Below, piece by piece: positions 1-6,175 of a stretch of DNA of 7,685 nucleotides (position 1 is its first letter; each line of letters opens with the position of its first letter). The stretch comes from CANLDA01 sp964021645 (GTDB lineage: Bacteria > Pseudomonadota > Alphaproteobacteria > Rhodobacterales > Rhodobacteraceae). The DNA is taken from the NCBI GenBank assembly GCA_964021645.1, contig CAXIAD010000104.1:1-7685 (forward strand), given 5' to 3'. The notes under the pieces were generated by a model that had not been told where the DNA came from, made no database searches, and saw nothing but the letters and a program-made list of their open reading frames with translations. Both the position numbers and the translations under genes were made by a program.

Positions 1-787
1 GGCCCAGTACCTTGTTGCAAACCACAGGCCATTCACGCTCATTCTGCAAGCCCAGCATCACCTCGCCACCCCCCCCCGTGGTAAACACCCCATAAGGAAA
101 GATCGTCGCATGTGCCGCCCCCGCCCGATCCGGCGGCACGGCCCCGTCAAAGGCATAATACATCGGGTATCCCATCCATTCAGCCATCGCTTCCAGCATT
201 GAGATATCAATATTGCACCCCACACCGGTTTTCTGACGCTGAAACAACGCAGCCAGTATATTGCTATAGGCATACATCCCTGCCGCAATATCCGCGACAG
301 ACACTCCCGCCTTTGATGGTTCATCCGCCGTACCCGTAACCGACAGAAACCCCGCCTCAGCCTGTATCAACAGATCATAGGCCTTGCGGTCCCGCTCAGG
401 CCCATCCGCGCCGTACCCCGAGATATTACAAACGACCAGCCCCGGATGCGCGTCCTTTAGCGCCTCATAGGATAACCCAAGCCGCGCCGCCGCCCCCGGT
501 GCAAGGTTCTGCACCAAGACATCCGCCTGCCCAATCAGCTTTTGCAGCACCACATCCGCCCCCGGTGCCTTCACATCCAGCGCCAGACTTTCCTTAGACC
601 GATTGGCCCATACAAAATGCGAGGCCAACCCCTTGACCCGCGTATCGTAACCACGGGCGAAATCCCCACTACCGGGCCGCTCTACCTTGATCACCCGCGC
701 ACCTAGGTCAGCCAATTGCCGCGTGGCAAAAGGCGCAGCGATTGCGTGTTCCAACGCAACAACCGTGATCCCCTCCAGCGCGCGCAT
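1..787 (-). CDS. CaiB/BaiF family (class III) CoA-transferase, C-terminus cut off by the window edge
   Basis: The first 262 residues of a class III CoA-transferase, which moves CoA between carboxylic acids in the cytoplasm. The reading frame stays open from ATG at 787 down to base 2, so the last third or so (family about 380-430 aa) lies outside. The start matches the family pattern (LEGITVVALEHAIAAPFATR, residues 4-23), followed by GARVIKVERPGSGDFARG (29-46), NLAPGAAARLGL (94-105) and a glycine-containing loop NISGYG (121-126). Asp166 in SVADIAAGMY aligns with the catalytic Asp169 of formyl-CoA transferase, so the enzyme should be active. The phrase MLEAMAEWMGYPMYYA (197-212) is like CoA-transferases acting on dicarboxylic or hydroxy acids, but this is recall, not a search. 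The ATG overlaps the stop of the upstream dehydrogenase (TGATG), indicating translational coupling. Substrate unknown; itaconate, mesaconate, citramalate or similar would fit the neighbours. Confidence 0.93.
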   Translation of the reverse strand, partial: MRALEGITVVALEHAIAAPFATRQLADLGARVIKVERPGSGDFARGYDTRVKGLASHFVWANRSKESLALDVKAPGADVVLQKLIGQADVLVQNLAPGAAARLGLSYEALKDAHPGLVVCNISGYGADGPERDRKAYDLLIQAEAGFLSVTGTADEPSKAGVSVADIAAGMYAYSNILAALFQRQKTGVGCNIDISMLEAMAEWMGYPMYYAFDGAVPPDRAGAAHATIFPYGVFTTGGGGEVMLGLQNEREWPVVCNKVLG

Positions 788-1938
788 CAAAACGACCTCG
801 GCATGCCAAGCAAATGCTCACCCACATAAGATAGGATCAAGTTGGTTGAGATAGGCGCCACCTGATACAATCGCGTCTCACGGAACTTGCGCTCCACATC
901 ATACTCCGTCGCAAAACCATAACCGCCATGGAATTGAATGCAGGCGTTTGCCGCCTCCCAGCTGGCCTTGGCCGCAAGGTATTTCGCCATATTCGCCTCG
1001 GCCCCACAGGGCTTGCCCGCATCAAACAGCGCACAGGCCTTATAGCGCATCAAATTGGCAGCCTCGACTTCGATGAAACTTTCCGCAATGGGGAATTGCA
1101 CCCCTTGGTTCTGCCCAATAGGACGACCAAAAACCTCGCGCTCACTGACATAGCGCGACACCTTATCAACGAACCAATAGCCATCCCCGATGCATTCCGC
1201 CGCAATCAGCGTGCGTTCCGCGTTCAGCCCATCCAGAATATAGCGAAACCCCATGCCCTCCTCGCCAATCAGCGCATCCAGCGGCAGCTCAAGATTGTCG
1301 AAAAACAGCTCATTGGTTTCATGATTGACCATATTCGCAATGGGCCGCACCGTTAACCCGTTGCCAATCGCCTCGCGCAAATCAACGATAAAGATCGACA
1401 TGCCCAGTGATTTCTTTGTGACCTGATCAATCGGTGTGGTGCGCGCCAGCAGGATCATCAAATCAGAATGCTGCACCCGGCTGATCCACACCTTTTGCCC
1501 GTTGATCACATAGCGATCCCCACGTTTTACAGCGGTGGTTTTGATCTTGGTGGTATCCGTGCCTGTCGTTGGCTCCGTCACCCCCATGGATTGCAGACGT
1601 AACTCACCACTGGCAATGCGTGGTAGGTATTCAGCCTTTTGCACATCCGAGCCATGGCGCAGCAATGTGCCCATATTATACATCTGCCCGTGACACGCGC
1701 CCGAATTACCGCCCGATCTGTTGATCTCTTCCATGATCACGCTCGCCTCGGTCAAGCCAAGACCCGACCCGCCATAGGCCTCAGGAATCATTGCCGCCAG
1801 CCAGCCGGCCTTGGTCAATGCCGCGACAAATTCCTCTGGATACCCGCGCTCTGCATCAATCTTGCGATGATACTCTGCTGGAAATTCTGCACATAACGCC
1901 CGTACCGCATCGCGGATGTCTTGATAGTCGTCACTCAT
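787..1938 (-). CDS. Acyl-CoA dehydrogenase family flavoprotein
   Basis: A 383-aa FAD enzyme expected to introduce an alpha,beta double bond into an acyl-CoA and pass electrons to ETF. Length fits the family (380-400). The N-terminal helical domain is at about 1-115. The middle beta domain has the flavin/substrate loop MGVTEPTTGTDTT (118-130) and WISRVQHSDL (151-160). The C-terminal helical domain carries EREVFGRPIGQNQGVQFPIA (266-285) and QFHGGYGFATEYDVER (335-350). The usual catalytic Glu of the C-terminal loop is replaced: around 353-365 the sequence is RETRLYQVAPIST, with Pro362 at that place. Instead Glu241 (NAERTLIA) sits where isovaleryl- and long-chain acyl-CoA dehydrogenases hold their base. 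ATG at 1938 overlaps the upstream stop in ATGA and has GAAGG upstream; an in-frame ATG at 1998 lies inside the hydratase gene and is less likely. A branched or carboxylated short-chain acyl-CoA is a plausible substrate. Confidence 0.95.
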   Translation of the reverse strand: MSDDYQDIRDAVRALCAEFPAEYHRKIDAERGYPEEFVAALTKAGWLAAMIPEAYGGSGLGLTEASVIMEEINRSGGNSGACHGQMYNMGTLLRHGSDVQKAEYLPRIASGELRLQSMGVTEPTTGTDTTKIKTTAVKRGDRYVINGQKVWISRVQHSDLMILLARTTPIDQVTKKSLGMSIFIVDLREAIGNGLTVRPIANMVNHETNELFFDNLELPLDALIGEEGMGFRYILDGLNAERTLIAAECIGDGYWFVDKVSRYVSEREVFGRPIGQNQGVQFPIAESFIEVEAANLMRYKACALFDAGKPCGAEANMAKYLAAKASWEAANACIQFHGGYGFATEYDVERKFRETRLYQVAPISTNLILSYVGEHLLGMPRSF

Positions 1939-2816
1939 ACCTGCGCCACCTTCGCCGTTGCCGTCATTGCCAATGTCCCATCTCTCCGGCGCACCCAAAG
2001 GGCCACCGTCTCGCCATCCGCCTCGCCACCCGCCTCTGGCGCGCCATGTACCGAGAAACGCTCCACATCAAATACCGGCGCAACGGCGCGAAACTCAAAT
2101 TCACGCACCACTGCATCTGGCATCTCGCGGCGTAATAAATCCAGCATCAAGGTGGCCAATAGTGGCCCATGCACCACCAGCCCCCCATATCCTTCCGTGC
2201 CGACGCAAAACGGCTGGTCATAGTGAATCCGGTGCCCGTTGAACGTCAGCGCGGAATAACGAAACAACAATACCGGATCAGGATCAATCTCGCGGCTAAA
2301 ATCACTGCTCTCGGGCGCAGAGGGCACAGCAACAACAGGCGCATCTGGGTCCGGCACATCGCGATAAACAATGTCGTGCTCTTCCTCTACGCCCAGCGCA
2401 TCACCGTCAAACACTTGATGCTGCACAGTGACAAAAACCAGATCTCCGCTTTTACCGCGCTTATGCGCCACCGAACTCACCGTAGACAGCTTGTGCAGCA
2501 CCCGCCCAATCCTCAGCGGCGCGATAAACCGTAACCGTCCCCCCGCCCACATCCGGCGCGGCAACGGCACTGGCGGCAAAAACCCACCCAAGGCCGCATG
2601 CCCGTCATATCCCGCGTCTTCCAGCTTGAACAATTGCAAGAAATGCAGCCAATGCCACAACGGCGGCAGCGGCGTGCCCTCGCCATATTCCCCATCATTC
2701 CGGTTCAGCGTCGCTGCCAATGCATTCGCAGGAAAGCCAGCGATCAACTCGTCTTTGCTCTCGCTTTTGCCGATCCAACTTTTCAAGTGGTCTATATCAA
2801 GTGTCTCATGTGTCAT
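1935..2816 (-). CDS. FAS1-like/HTD2-type hot-dog acyl-CoA hydratase or dehydratase (MaoC-related)
   Basis: A 293-aa double hot-dog protein, like mesaconyl-C4-CoA hydratase, itaconyl-CoA hydratase and mitochondrial HTD2, which add or remove water at an enoyl/3-hydroxyacyl thioester. The N-terminal half has LPPLWHWLHFL (50-60), GGFLPPVPLPRRMWAGGRL (77-95) and IAPLRIGRVL (98-107). The C-terminal hot-dog has RYSALTFNGHRIHYD (186-200), where Asn193, His195 and His198 occupy the positions of the Asp, Asn and His of the R-hydratase motif; this variant is typical of the HTD2 type. It then has GLVVHGPLLATLM (212-224). ATG at 2816 follows AAGGGGGG with no gap before the ATG, so the effective spacing is short. 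Upstream in-frame ATGs at 2846 and 2912 would add residues that do not look like the family. First gene of the minus-strand operon; its stop overlaps the dehydrogenase start. Probable role: hydration of the enoyl-CoA product of that enzyme or of a CoA-activated unsaturated dicarboxylate. Confidence 0.88.
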   Translation of the reverse strand: MTHETLDIDHLKSWIGKSESKDELIAGFPANALAATLNRNDGEYGEGTPLPPLWHWLHFLQLFKLEDAGYDGHAALGGFLPPVPLPRRMWAGGRLRFIAPLRIGRVLHKLSTVSSVAHKRGKSGDLVFVTVQHQVFDGDALGVEEEHDIVYRDVPDPDAPVVAVPSAPESSDFSREIDPDPVLLFRYSALTFNGHRIHYDQPFCVGTEGYGGLVVHGPLLATLMLDLLRREMPDAVVREFEFRAVAPVFDVERFSVHGAPEAGGEADGETVALWVRRRDGTLAMTATAKVAQV

Positions 2817-2973
2817 CCCCCCTTGTGGCACGCCCAACCGCGGCATGGAATTCCACTTTTTCAAAACAATGCCCCAACCCAACACAAACACGCTCCGCCT
2901 ACGGCCTCCCAACCAACAACTGCCCTGCCTTTAATGCCGCTCCCCCGCCCCACACGCCAATCACATAATCAGC

Positions 2974-2986
2974 GTGCCAAAGGCAC
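2974..2986. promoter_or_regulatory. Short perfect inverted repeat, possible operator
   Basis: GTGCCAAAGGCAC is a 5-bp perfect dyad around AAA, located 158 bases upstream of the hydratase ATG and 154 bases upstream of the plus-strand gene ATG. Its central place in a divergent promoter region would suit a regulator binding site. A 13-base dyad can arise by chance, and no regulator gene is visible in the window. Confidence 0.25.
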
Positions 2987-3126
2987 TCCCCTAGCTCACA
3001 CCCCCAGTAGGTTTTCTCGTGATTTCGCCCCATGGGCACATTGATCCCACGTCTTCTCCCCATTTCTGCCTCAAATCGCCTATAGATTTCTCTGCAAAAG
3101 GCGCGAAAACTATGTGCCAAGTGTAT

Positions 3127-3131
3127 GAGGA
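3127..3131 (+). promoter_or_regulatory. Ribosome binding site that fixes the start at 3140
   Basis: GAGGA stands 8 bases before the ATG at 3140. The earlier in-frame ATG at 3125 overlaps this Shine-Dalgarno sequence and has none of its own, so 3140 is preferred. Confidence 0.7.
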
Positions 3132-3139
3132 CCAGTAGT

Positions 3140-4096
3140 ATGCAGGATGCAGTTAACTTTTTTGACACCCCCATGTTGGGGCTAGAGCGGGACCAATGGT
3201 TGGCCAAGCTAGAAGAGATCGCCGACGACCACGGCAATTTCGAACAGCTCGGCAAACGCCATTTCGCCAGCTTCGTCGAAGACACATCCAAAACCCTGCT
3301 CGTCACCTTTGAAACCATCCAAAGCATTCAGGCCCGCAAAGAAACCGGCCAGCCACTAGGCTTTGAACTGGTCCAAGAGCTGGGCTGGTCACATCTCTGC
3401 TTGCTGTCGGATGGCCAAACCTGGTTCCGCGACGCCAAAGTATATGCCTATTTCGATCGCTTGATCGACGATGGGTTCTTTGATGAATTCGACAAGGTTG
3501 TGTTTTATGGCGCTGGCCCTTGCGGCTATGCGGCCTCTGCCTTCTCAGTCGCCTCTCCGGGCGCAACTGTCATTGCCCTGCAACCTCAGGCCACGCTTGA
3601 TCCGCGCCTTACCGCTTGGGACGACCGCTTTACCCATATGCGCGGCACCTCCTTCACCAGCCGTTACGGCTTTGCTCCTGATATGGTCGATGCTGCCAAA
3701 CGCGCCTATGTGATTTACAATCCGCACCTGACACAGGATGCCATGCATGCGGCGATGTTCGCACGTCCAAACGTCACCCTGTTGCGTGCGCCGATGATTG
3801 GGCCCAACCTCGAAAACGGCCTCTACACCATGCAAATTCTACTGCGTGTGATTGTTAAGGCCTCCCAAGGCAAACTCACCGATCAAAGCTTTGGCCGCCT
3901 GCTACGCGCCCGCCGTGAATACCTGCCCTATCTGCGCGCCCTTCTTGGCCAGACAGAGCTGCGCGAGCGTCCAGACCTCAGCAAAATGGTTTGCGCCAAT
4001 GTCACCCGCCGCTTCAACGCCCCCCGCTTTAAACGCAAACTGGCAGAACTCGAAAACGAGACCGAAAACGATGCAGCAGATCGCATCGCCAGCTAA
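3140..4096 (+). CDS. Conserved uncharacterised protein with an alpha/beta-hydrolase-like segment
   Basis: A 318-aa probably cytoplasmic protein; no signal peptide or membrane segment is seen. I do not know its function. Similar proteins in Rhodobacteraceae are, as I recall, often labelled phosphoadenosine phosphosulfate reductase, but no PP-loop motif (SGGxDS) is present, so I do not adopt that name. A helical N-terminal part (1-75) precedes a central Rossmann-like or hydrolase-like block: beta strand DKVVFYGAGPCGYAASAFS (118-136), then GATVIALQPQATLDPR (141-156) and WDDRF (160-164). FYGAGPCGYAA resembles the nucleophile elbow of alpha/beta hydrolases (YGxSxGGYAA), but the Ser position is Gly, so hydrolase activity is doubtful. 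A strand AYVIYNPHLTQDAMHAAMF (189-207) and a basic, helical tail follow, ending in an acidic stretch ELENETENDAAD (303-314). The gene is 71 bases before pyrC on the same strand, so co-transcription is possible. Confidence 0.85.
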   Translation: MQDAVNFFDTPMLGLERDQWLAKLEEIADDHGNFEQLGKRHFASFVEDTSKTLLVTFETIQSIQARKETGQPLGFELVQELGWSHLCLLSDGQTWFRDAKVYAYFDRLIDDGFFDEFDKVVFYGAGPCGYAASAFSVASPGATVIALQPQATLDPRLTAWDDRFTHMRGTSFTSRYGFAPDMVDAAKRAYVIYNPHLTQDAMHAAMFARPNVTLLRAPMIGPNLENGLYTMQILLRVIVKASQGKLTDQSFGRLLRARREYLPYLRALLGQTELRERPDLSKMVCANVTRRFNAPRFKRKLAELENETENDAADRIAS

Positions 4097-4167
4097 GGCG
4101 CACCCCAACACAGGTTTTCCCCTCTCAACACTAGTCACACGCGGCGGAATCGTCTAAGGCCCACCAC

Positions 4168-5208
4168 ATGATGCAAAGCCTGACAATTGCCCGCCCCGAT
4201 GACTGGCACCTGCACCTGCGCGATGGCGCAATGTTGCAGGCGGTCCTACCCGAAACTGCCCGTGATTTTGCCCGTGCGATAATCATGCCCAACCTCGTGC
4301 CGCCTGTCGTCACAGGGGCACAGGCCGCAGCCTACCGTGATCGCATTCTTGCGGCTCTGCCCGCTGGCATGACGTTTGAGCCCCTCATGACGCTCTACCT
4401 GACCGAGGAAACCGACCCGGCAGATGTTGCAGCCGCCCATGCTTCTGGCCTGATCAAATCCGTCAAACTCTATCCAGCCGGGGCCACCACCAACTCCGCC
4501 TCAGGCGTCGCTGATTTTGACAAAGTCCGCCCCGTACTGGAGAAAATGGCCGAAATCGGCCTGCCCCTTTGTGTGCACGGCGAGGTGACAGATCCCGCCA
4601 TTGATATTTTTGACCGCGAGGCCGTGTTCATCGACCGCGTGCTTGACCCTGTGCGCCGCAACACCCCCGGCCTGCGCGTCGTGATGGAACATATCACCAC
4701 CTCAAACGGTGTGGACTATGTGAAATCCAACGCAGCAGACCTTGGCGCGACGATCACCACCCATCACCTGATCATCAATCGCAACCACCTGCTGGTTGGC
4801 GGGATCAAACCGCATTACTATTGCCTGCCCGTCGCCAAACGCGAGGAACACCGCCTCGCCCTGCGCGCTGCCGCCACCTCCGGCGATGCCCGGTTCTTCC
4901 TTGGCACCGATAGCGCGCCGCATACTGACCCAAACAAGGAAAGCGGCTGCGGCTGTGCCGGTTGCTTTACCGCCACCAACACCATGGCCCTGCTTGCGCA
5001 TGTGTTTGAACAAGACAGCGCTCTTGATCAGCTGGAAAAATTTGCCTCCCGCAATGGTCCTGCGTTTTATGGCCTGCCCGTCAACACAGATACATTGACC
5101 CTGACCAAAACCGCCGAGCCCGCTGTTTTCCCCTCTAAAATCAACAGTGCAGACGGCCCCGTCACGGTCTTTGACCCCGGCTTCCCCGTCTATTGGTCCA
5201 CACCCTAA
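4168..5208 (+). CDS. pyrC: Dihydroorotase, class II
   Basis: A 346-aa zinc enzyme that reversibly cyclises N-carbamoyl-L-aspartate to dihydroorotate, step three of de novo pyrimidine synthesis, in the cytoplasm. Length is nearly that of E. coli PyrC (348). All active-site residues are visible with a constant offset of two from E. coli: metal ligands His14 and His16 (DDWHLHLRDG, 11-20), carboxylated Lys100 (SVKLYPAGAT, 98-107), His137 (CVHGEV), His175 (MEHITT) and Asp248 (LGTDSAPH, 245-252); substrate contacts Arg18, Asn42 and His252. A Cys-rich patch GCGCAGC (260-266) after the last ligand is usual in this class. AAGG at 4156-4159 is 8 bases before ATG 4168; a second ATG at 4171 is an equally possible start and changes one residue. 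It lies 56 bases ahead of pyrE, with no terminator between them. Confidence 0.98.
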   Translation: MMQSLTIARPDDWHLHLRDGAMLQAVLPETARDFARAIIMPNLVPPVVTGAQAAAYRDRILAALPAGMTFEPLMTLYLTEETDPADVAAAHASGLIKSVKLYPAGATTNSASGVADFDKVRPVLEKMAEIGLPLCVHGEVTDPAIDIFDREAVFIDRVLDPVRRNTPGLRVVMEHITTSNGVDYVKSNAADLGATITTHHLIINRNHLLVGGIKPHYYCLPVAKREEHRLALRAAATSGDARFFLGTDSAPHTDPNKESGCGCAGCFTATNTMALLAHVFEQDSALDQLEKFASRNGPAFYGLPVNTDTLTLTKTAEPAVFPSKINSADGPVTVFDPGFPVYWSTP

Positions 5209-5264
5209 TCTGCTGCCTAATCCACCGCTAACCACAACCTTCCACAGCCCAAAGGACACCCGCG

Positions 5265-5942
5265 ATGATCCCCACATCTTATCCCACCCGCGAGGAAATG
5301 GCCCGCCTCACCGCGCGCATGCTGCTGGAAATCAAAGCGGTGAATTTCAACACCGACACCCCCTATATCCTCGCCTCCGGCCTCCCGTCTCCCAGCTATA
5401 TCGACTGCCGCAAGCTGATCAGCTTTCCGCGCATTCGCTCCACCTTGATGGACTTCATGACTGTGACCGTCATGCGCGACGCGGGCTTTGAGGCGTTTGA
5501 CAACATCGCAGGCGGCGAAACCGCAGGCATCCCCTTTGCTGCCCTTGTGGCAGAGCGCATGGCCCTTCCCATGACCTATGTGCGCAAAAAACCCAAAGGC
5601 TACGGCAAGAATTCCCGCATTGAGGGCGCAATGTCTGAGGGCGAGCGCGTGCTACTGGTTGAGGATCTCACCACCGATGGCGGCTCAAAACTCAGCTTTG
5701 TGGATGCCATCCGCGACACCGGTGCCACCTGCGCCCATACAGCAGTGATTTTCTACTACGACATTTTCCCCGAGACGGTCAAAACCTTGGGTGATCACGG
5801 CGTTTCCCTGCATTACCTCTGCACATGGTGGGATGTTCTCGCCGAGGCCCGCGCGCAAAACGCCTTTAGCGAAGAGACGCTAACTGAGGTCGAAACCTTC
5901 CTCAATGATCCCCGCGCATGGCAGGACGCCAACAAAAAATAA
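5265..5942 (+). CDS. pyrE: Orotate phosphoribosyltransferase
   Basis: A 225-aa cytoplasmic enzyme that joins orotate and PRPP to give OMP and pyrophosphate, the fifth step of pyrimidine synthesis. The PRPP-binding motif is VLLVEDLTTDGGS (129-141), with the acidic pair Glu133-Asp134 and the TTDGG loop. The flexible catalytic loop is YVRKKPKGYGKNSRIEG (105-121), with Lys108, Lys109 and Lys111. FNTDTPYILASGLPSPSYID (28-47) is the N-terminal orotate-binding region, and IAGGETAGIPFAALVA (81-96) the core strand-helix. Length agrees with the family (about 210-230). The start at 5265 has AAAGGA 8 bases upstream (5251-5256). It probably shares a transcript with pyrC. No UMP- or PyrR-type attenuator is evident upstream. 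A hairpin begins 10 bases after the stop codon. Confidence 0.98.
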   Translation: MIPTSYPTREEMARLTARMLLEIKAVNFNTDTPYILASGLPSPSYIDCRKLISFPRIRSTLMDFMTVTVMRDAGFEAFDNIAGGETAGIPFAALVAERMALPMTYVRKKPKGYGKNSRIEGAMSEGERVLLVEDLTTDGGSKLSFVDAIRDTGATCAHTAVIFYYDIFPETVKTLGDHGVSLHYLCTWWDVLAEARAQNAFSEETLTEVETFLNDPRAWQDANKK

Positions 5943-5951
5943 TTTGCCCTC

Positions 5952-5987
5952 TCTGGGGATAAGACCTCGAATAACTTCATCCCCAGA
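5952..5987 (+). terminator. Hairpin after pyrE, possible terminator without a clear U-tract
   Basis: TCTGGGGAT (5952-5960) pairs perfectly with ATCCCCAGA (5979-5987). AAG/CTT can extend the stem by three pairs past a one-base bulge, leaving a loop of about 11 bases. The stem begins 10 bases after the pyrE stop. On the plus strand it is followed by ATCACCACC, not a T-run, so it is not a textbook intrinsic terminator. It may still stabilise the 3' end of the pyr mRNA or assist termination. Confidence 0.45.
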
Positions 5988-6053
5988 ATCACCACCGCCA
6001 TCTATATTCTGTGCGAATTTCGCCCCTCACCTCGAAATATGGGGTCATTTGTG

Positions 6054-6120
6054 ATATCCACACCTTATCCACAGGGTGATTCACAGCTCTCAAGGCGACT
6101 TATGCACCGACCTATGCACC
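6054..6120 (+). promoter_or_regulatory. Cluster of five DnaA-box-like 9-mers upstream of dnaB
   Basis: Against the consensus TTATNCACA: 6054-6062 ATATCCACA (one mismatch), 6065-6073 TTATCCACA (perfect), 6077-6085 TGATTCACA (one), 6100-6108 TTATGCACC (one), 6112-6120 CTATGCACC (two). All are in the same orientation, with start-to-start spacings of 11, 12, 23 and 12, close to whole helical turns. The last ends 55 bases before the dnaB ATG. A GANTC site (6078-6082), the motif of the CcrM-type methylase in alphaproteobacteria, overlaps the third box. Only the second box is a certain match; the last two also form a plain direct repeat (CTATGCACC-like) and might bind another protein. Confidence 0.5.
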
Positions 6121-6175
6121 TAGCGTGATTGCACGCGCTCAACTAATAATCTCCCCCAAGGGAGCGGACAGGCAC

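Larger units (their letters stand above)
2817..3139. promoter_or_regulatory. Divergent intergenic region between the acyl-CoA operon and the pyr-linked gene
   Basis: These 323 bases separate two divergent transcription units, so promoters for both should lie here. I find no convincing paired -35/-10 boxes for either strand. A TATAGA at 3081-3086 is a possible plus-strand -10 but has no good -35 at 16-18 bases. A perfect inverted repeat GTGCC-AAA-GGCAC lies at 2974-2986, and a short GCCC/GGGC repeat at 3027-3037. The open frames crossing the region on either strand have no family-like sequence. No RNA gene is recognised. Confidence 0.5.
5943..6175. promoter_or_regulatory. pyrE-dnaB intergenic control region
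   Basis: This 233-base gap contains an imperfect hairpin (5952-5987), two GANTC sites (GAATC 5986-5990, GATTC 6078-6082), and a run of DnaA-box-like 9-mers (6054-6120). TATATT at 6003-6008 could be a -10 element but lacks a good -35 partner, so no promoter is assigned. The dnaB promoter presumably lies here because the gap is long for an operon. No open frame with family-like sequence was seen. Confidence 0.6.

Noticed and set aside
2817..2912. Longer hydratase starting at ATG 2912 or 2846
   Set aside because: The added residues (MGGRRRSVFV...) do not look like the family, and no good ribosome binding site precedes either ATG.
2899..3327. Minus-strand open frame of 142 codons across the divergent gap
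   Set aside because: It overlaps the start of the well-supported plus-strand gene, has low-complexity Ser/Lys-rich content, and resembles no family.
3140..4096. Phosphoadenosine phosphosulfate reductase
   Set aside because: The PP-loop motif SGGxDS and the C-terminal redox Cys motif of CysH are absent; the name seems to be an inherited label for this protein family.
4097..4167. Terminator or attenuator between the 3140 gene and pyrC
   Set aside because: No stable hairpin followed by T residues is visible in the 71 bases.
4702..5277. Minus-strand open frame of 191 codons opposite pyrC
   Set aside because: It is antisense to a gene with every catalytic residue intact; its Gly/Val-rich translation is the usual reflection of GC-rich codons.
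5943..6175. Chromosomal replication origin (oriC) because of clustered DnaA boxes beside dnaB
   Set aside because: Only one box is perfect, there is no clear AT-rich unwinding element of the usual size, and no dnaA, parA, gidA or hemE is nearby. Local control of dnaB is simpler. Genome-wide GC skew would decide.
6125..6175. DnaB starting at GTG 6125
   Set aside because: The additional 17 residues are not DnaB-like, and the GTG is only five bases after the last repeat of the control region; ATG 6176 gives the usual N-terminus.
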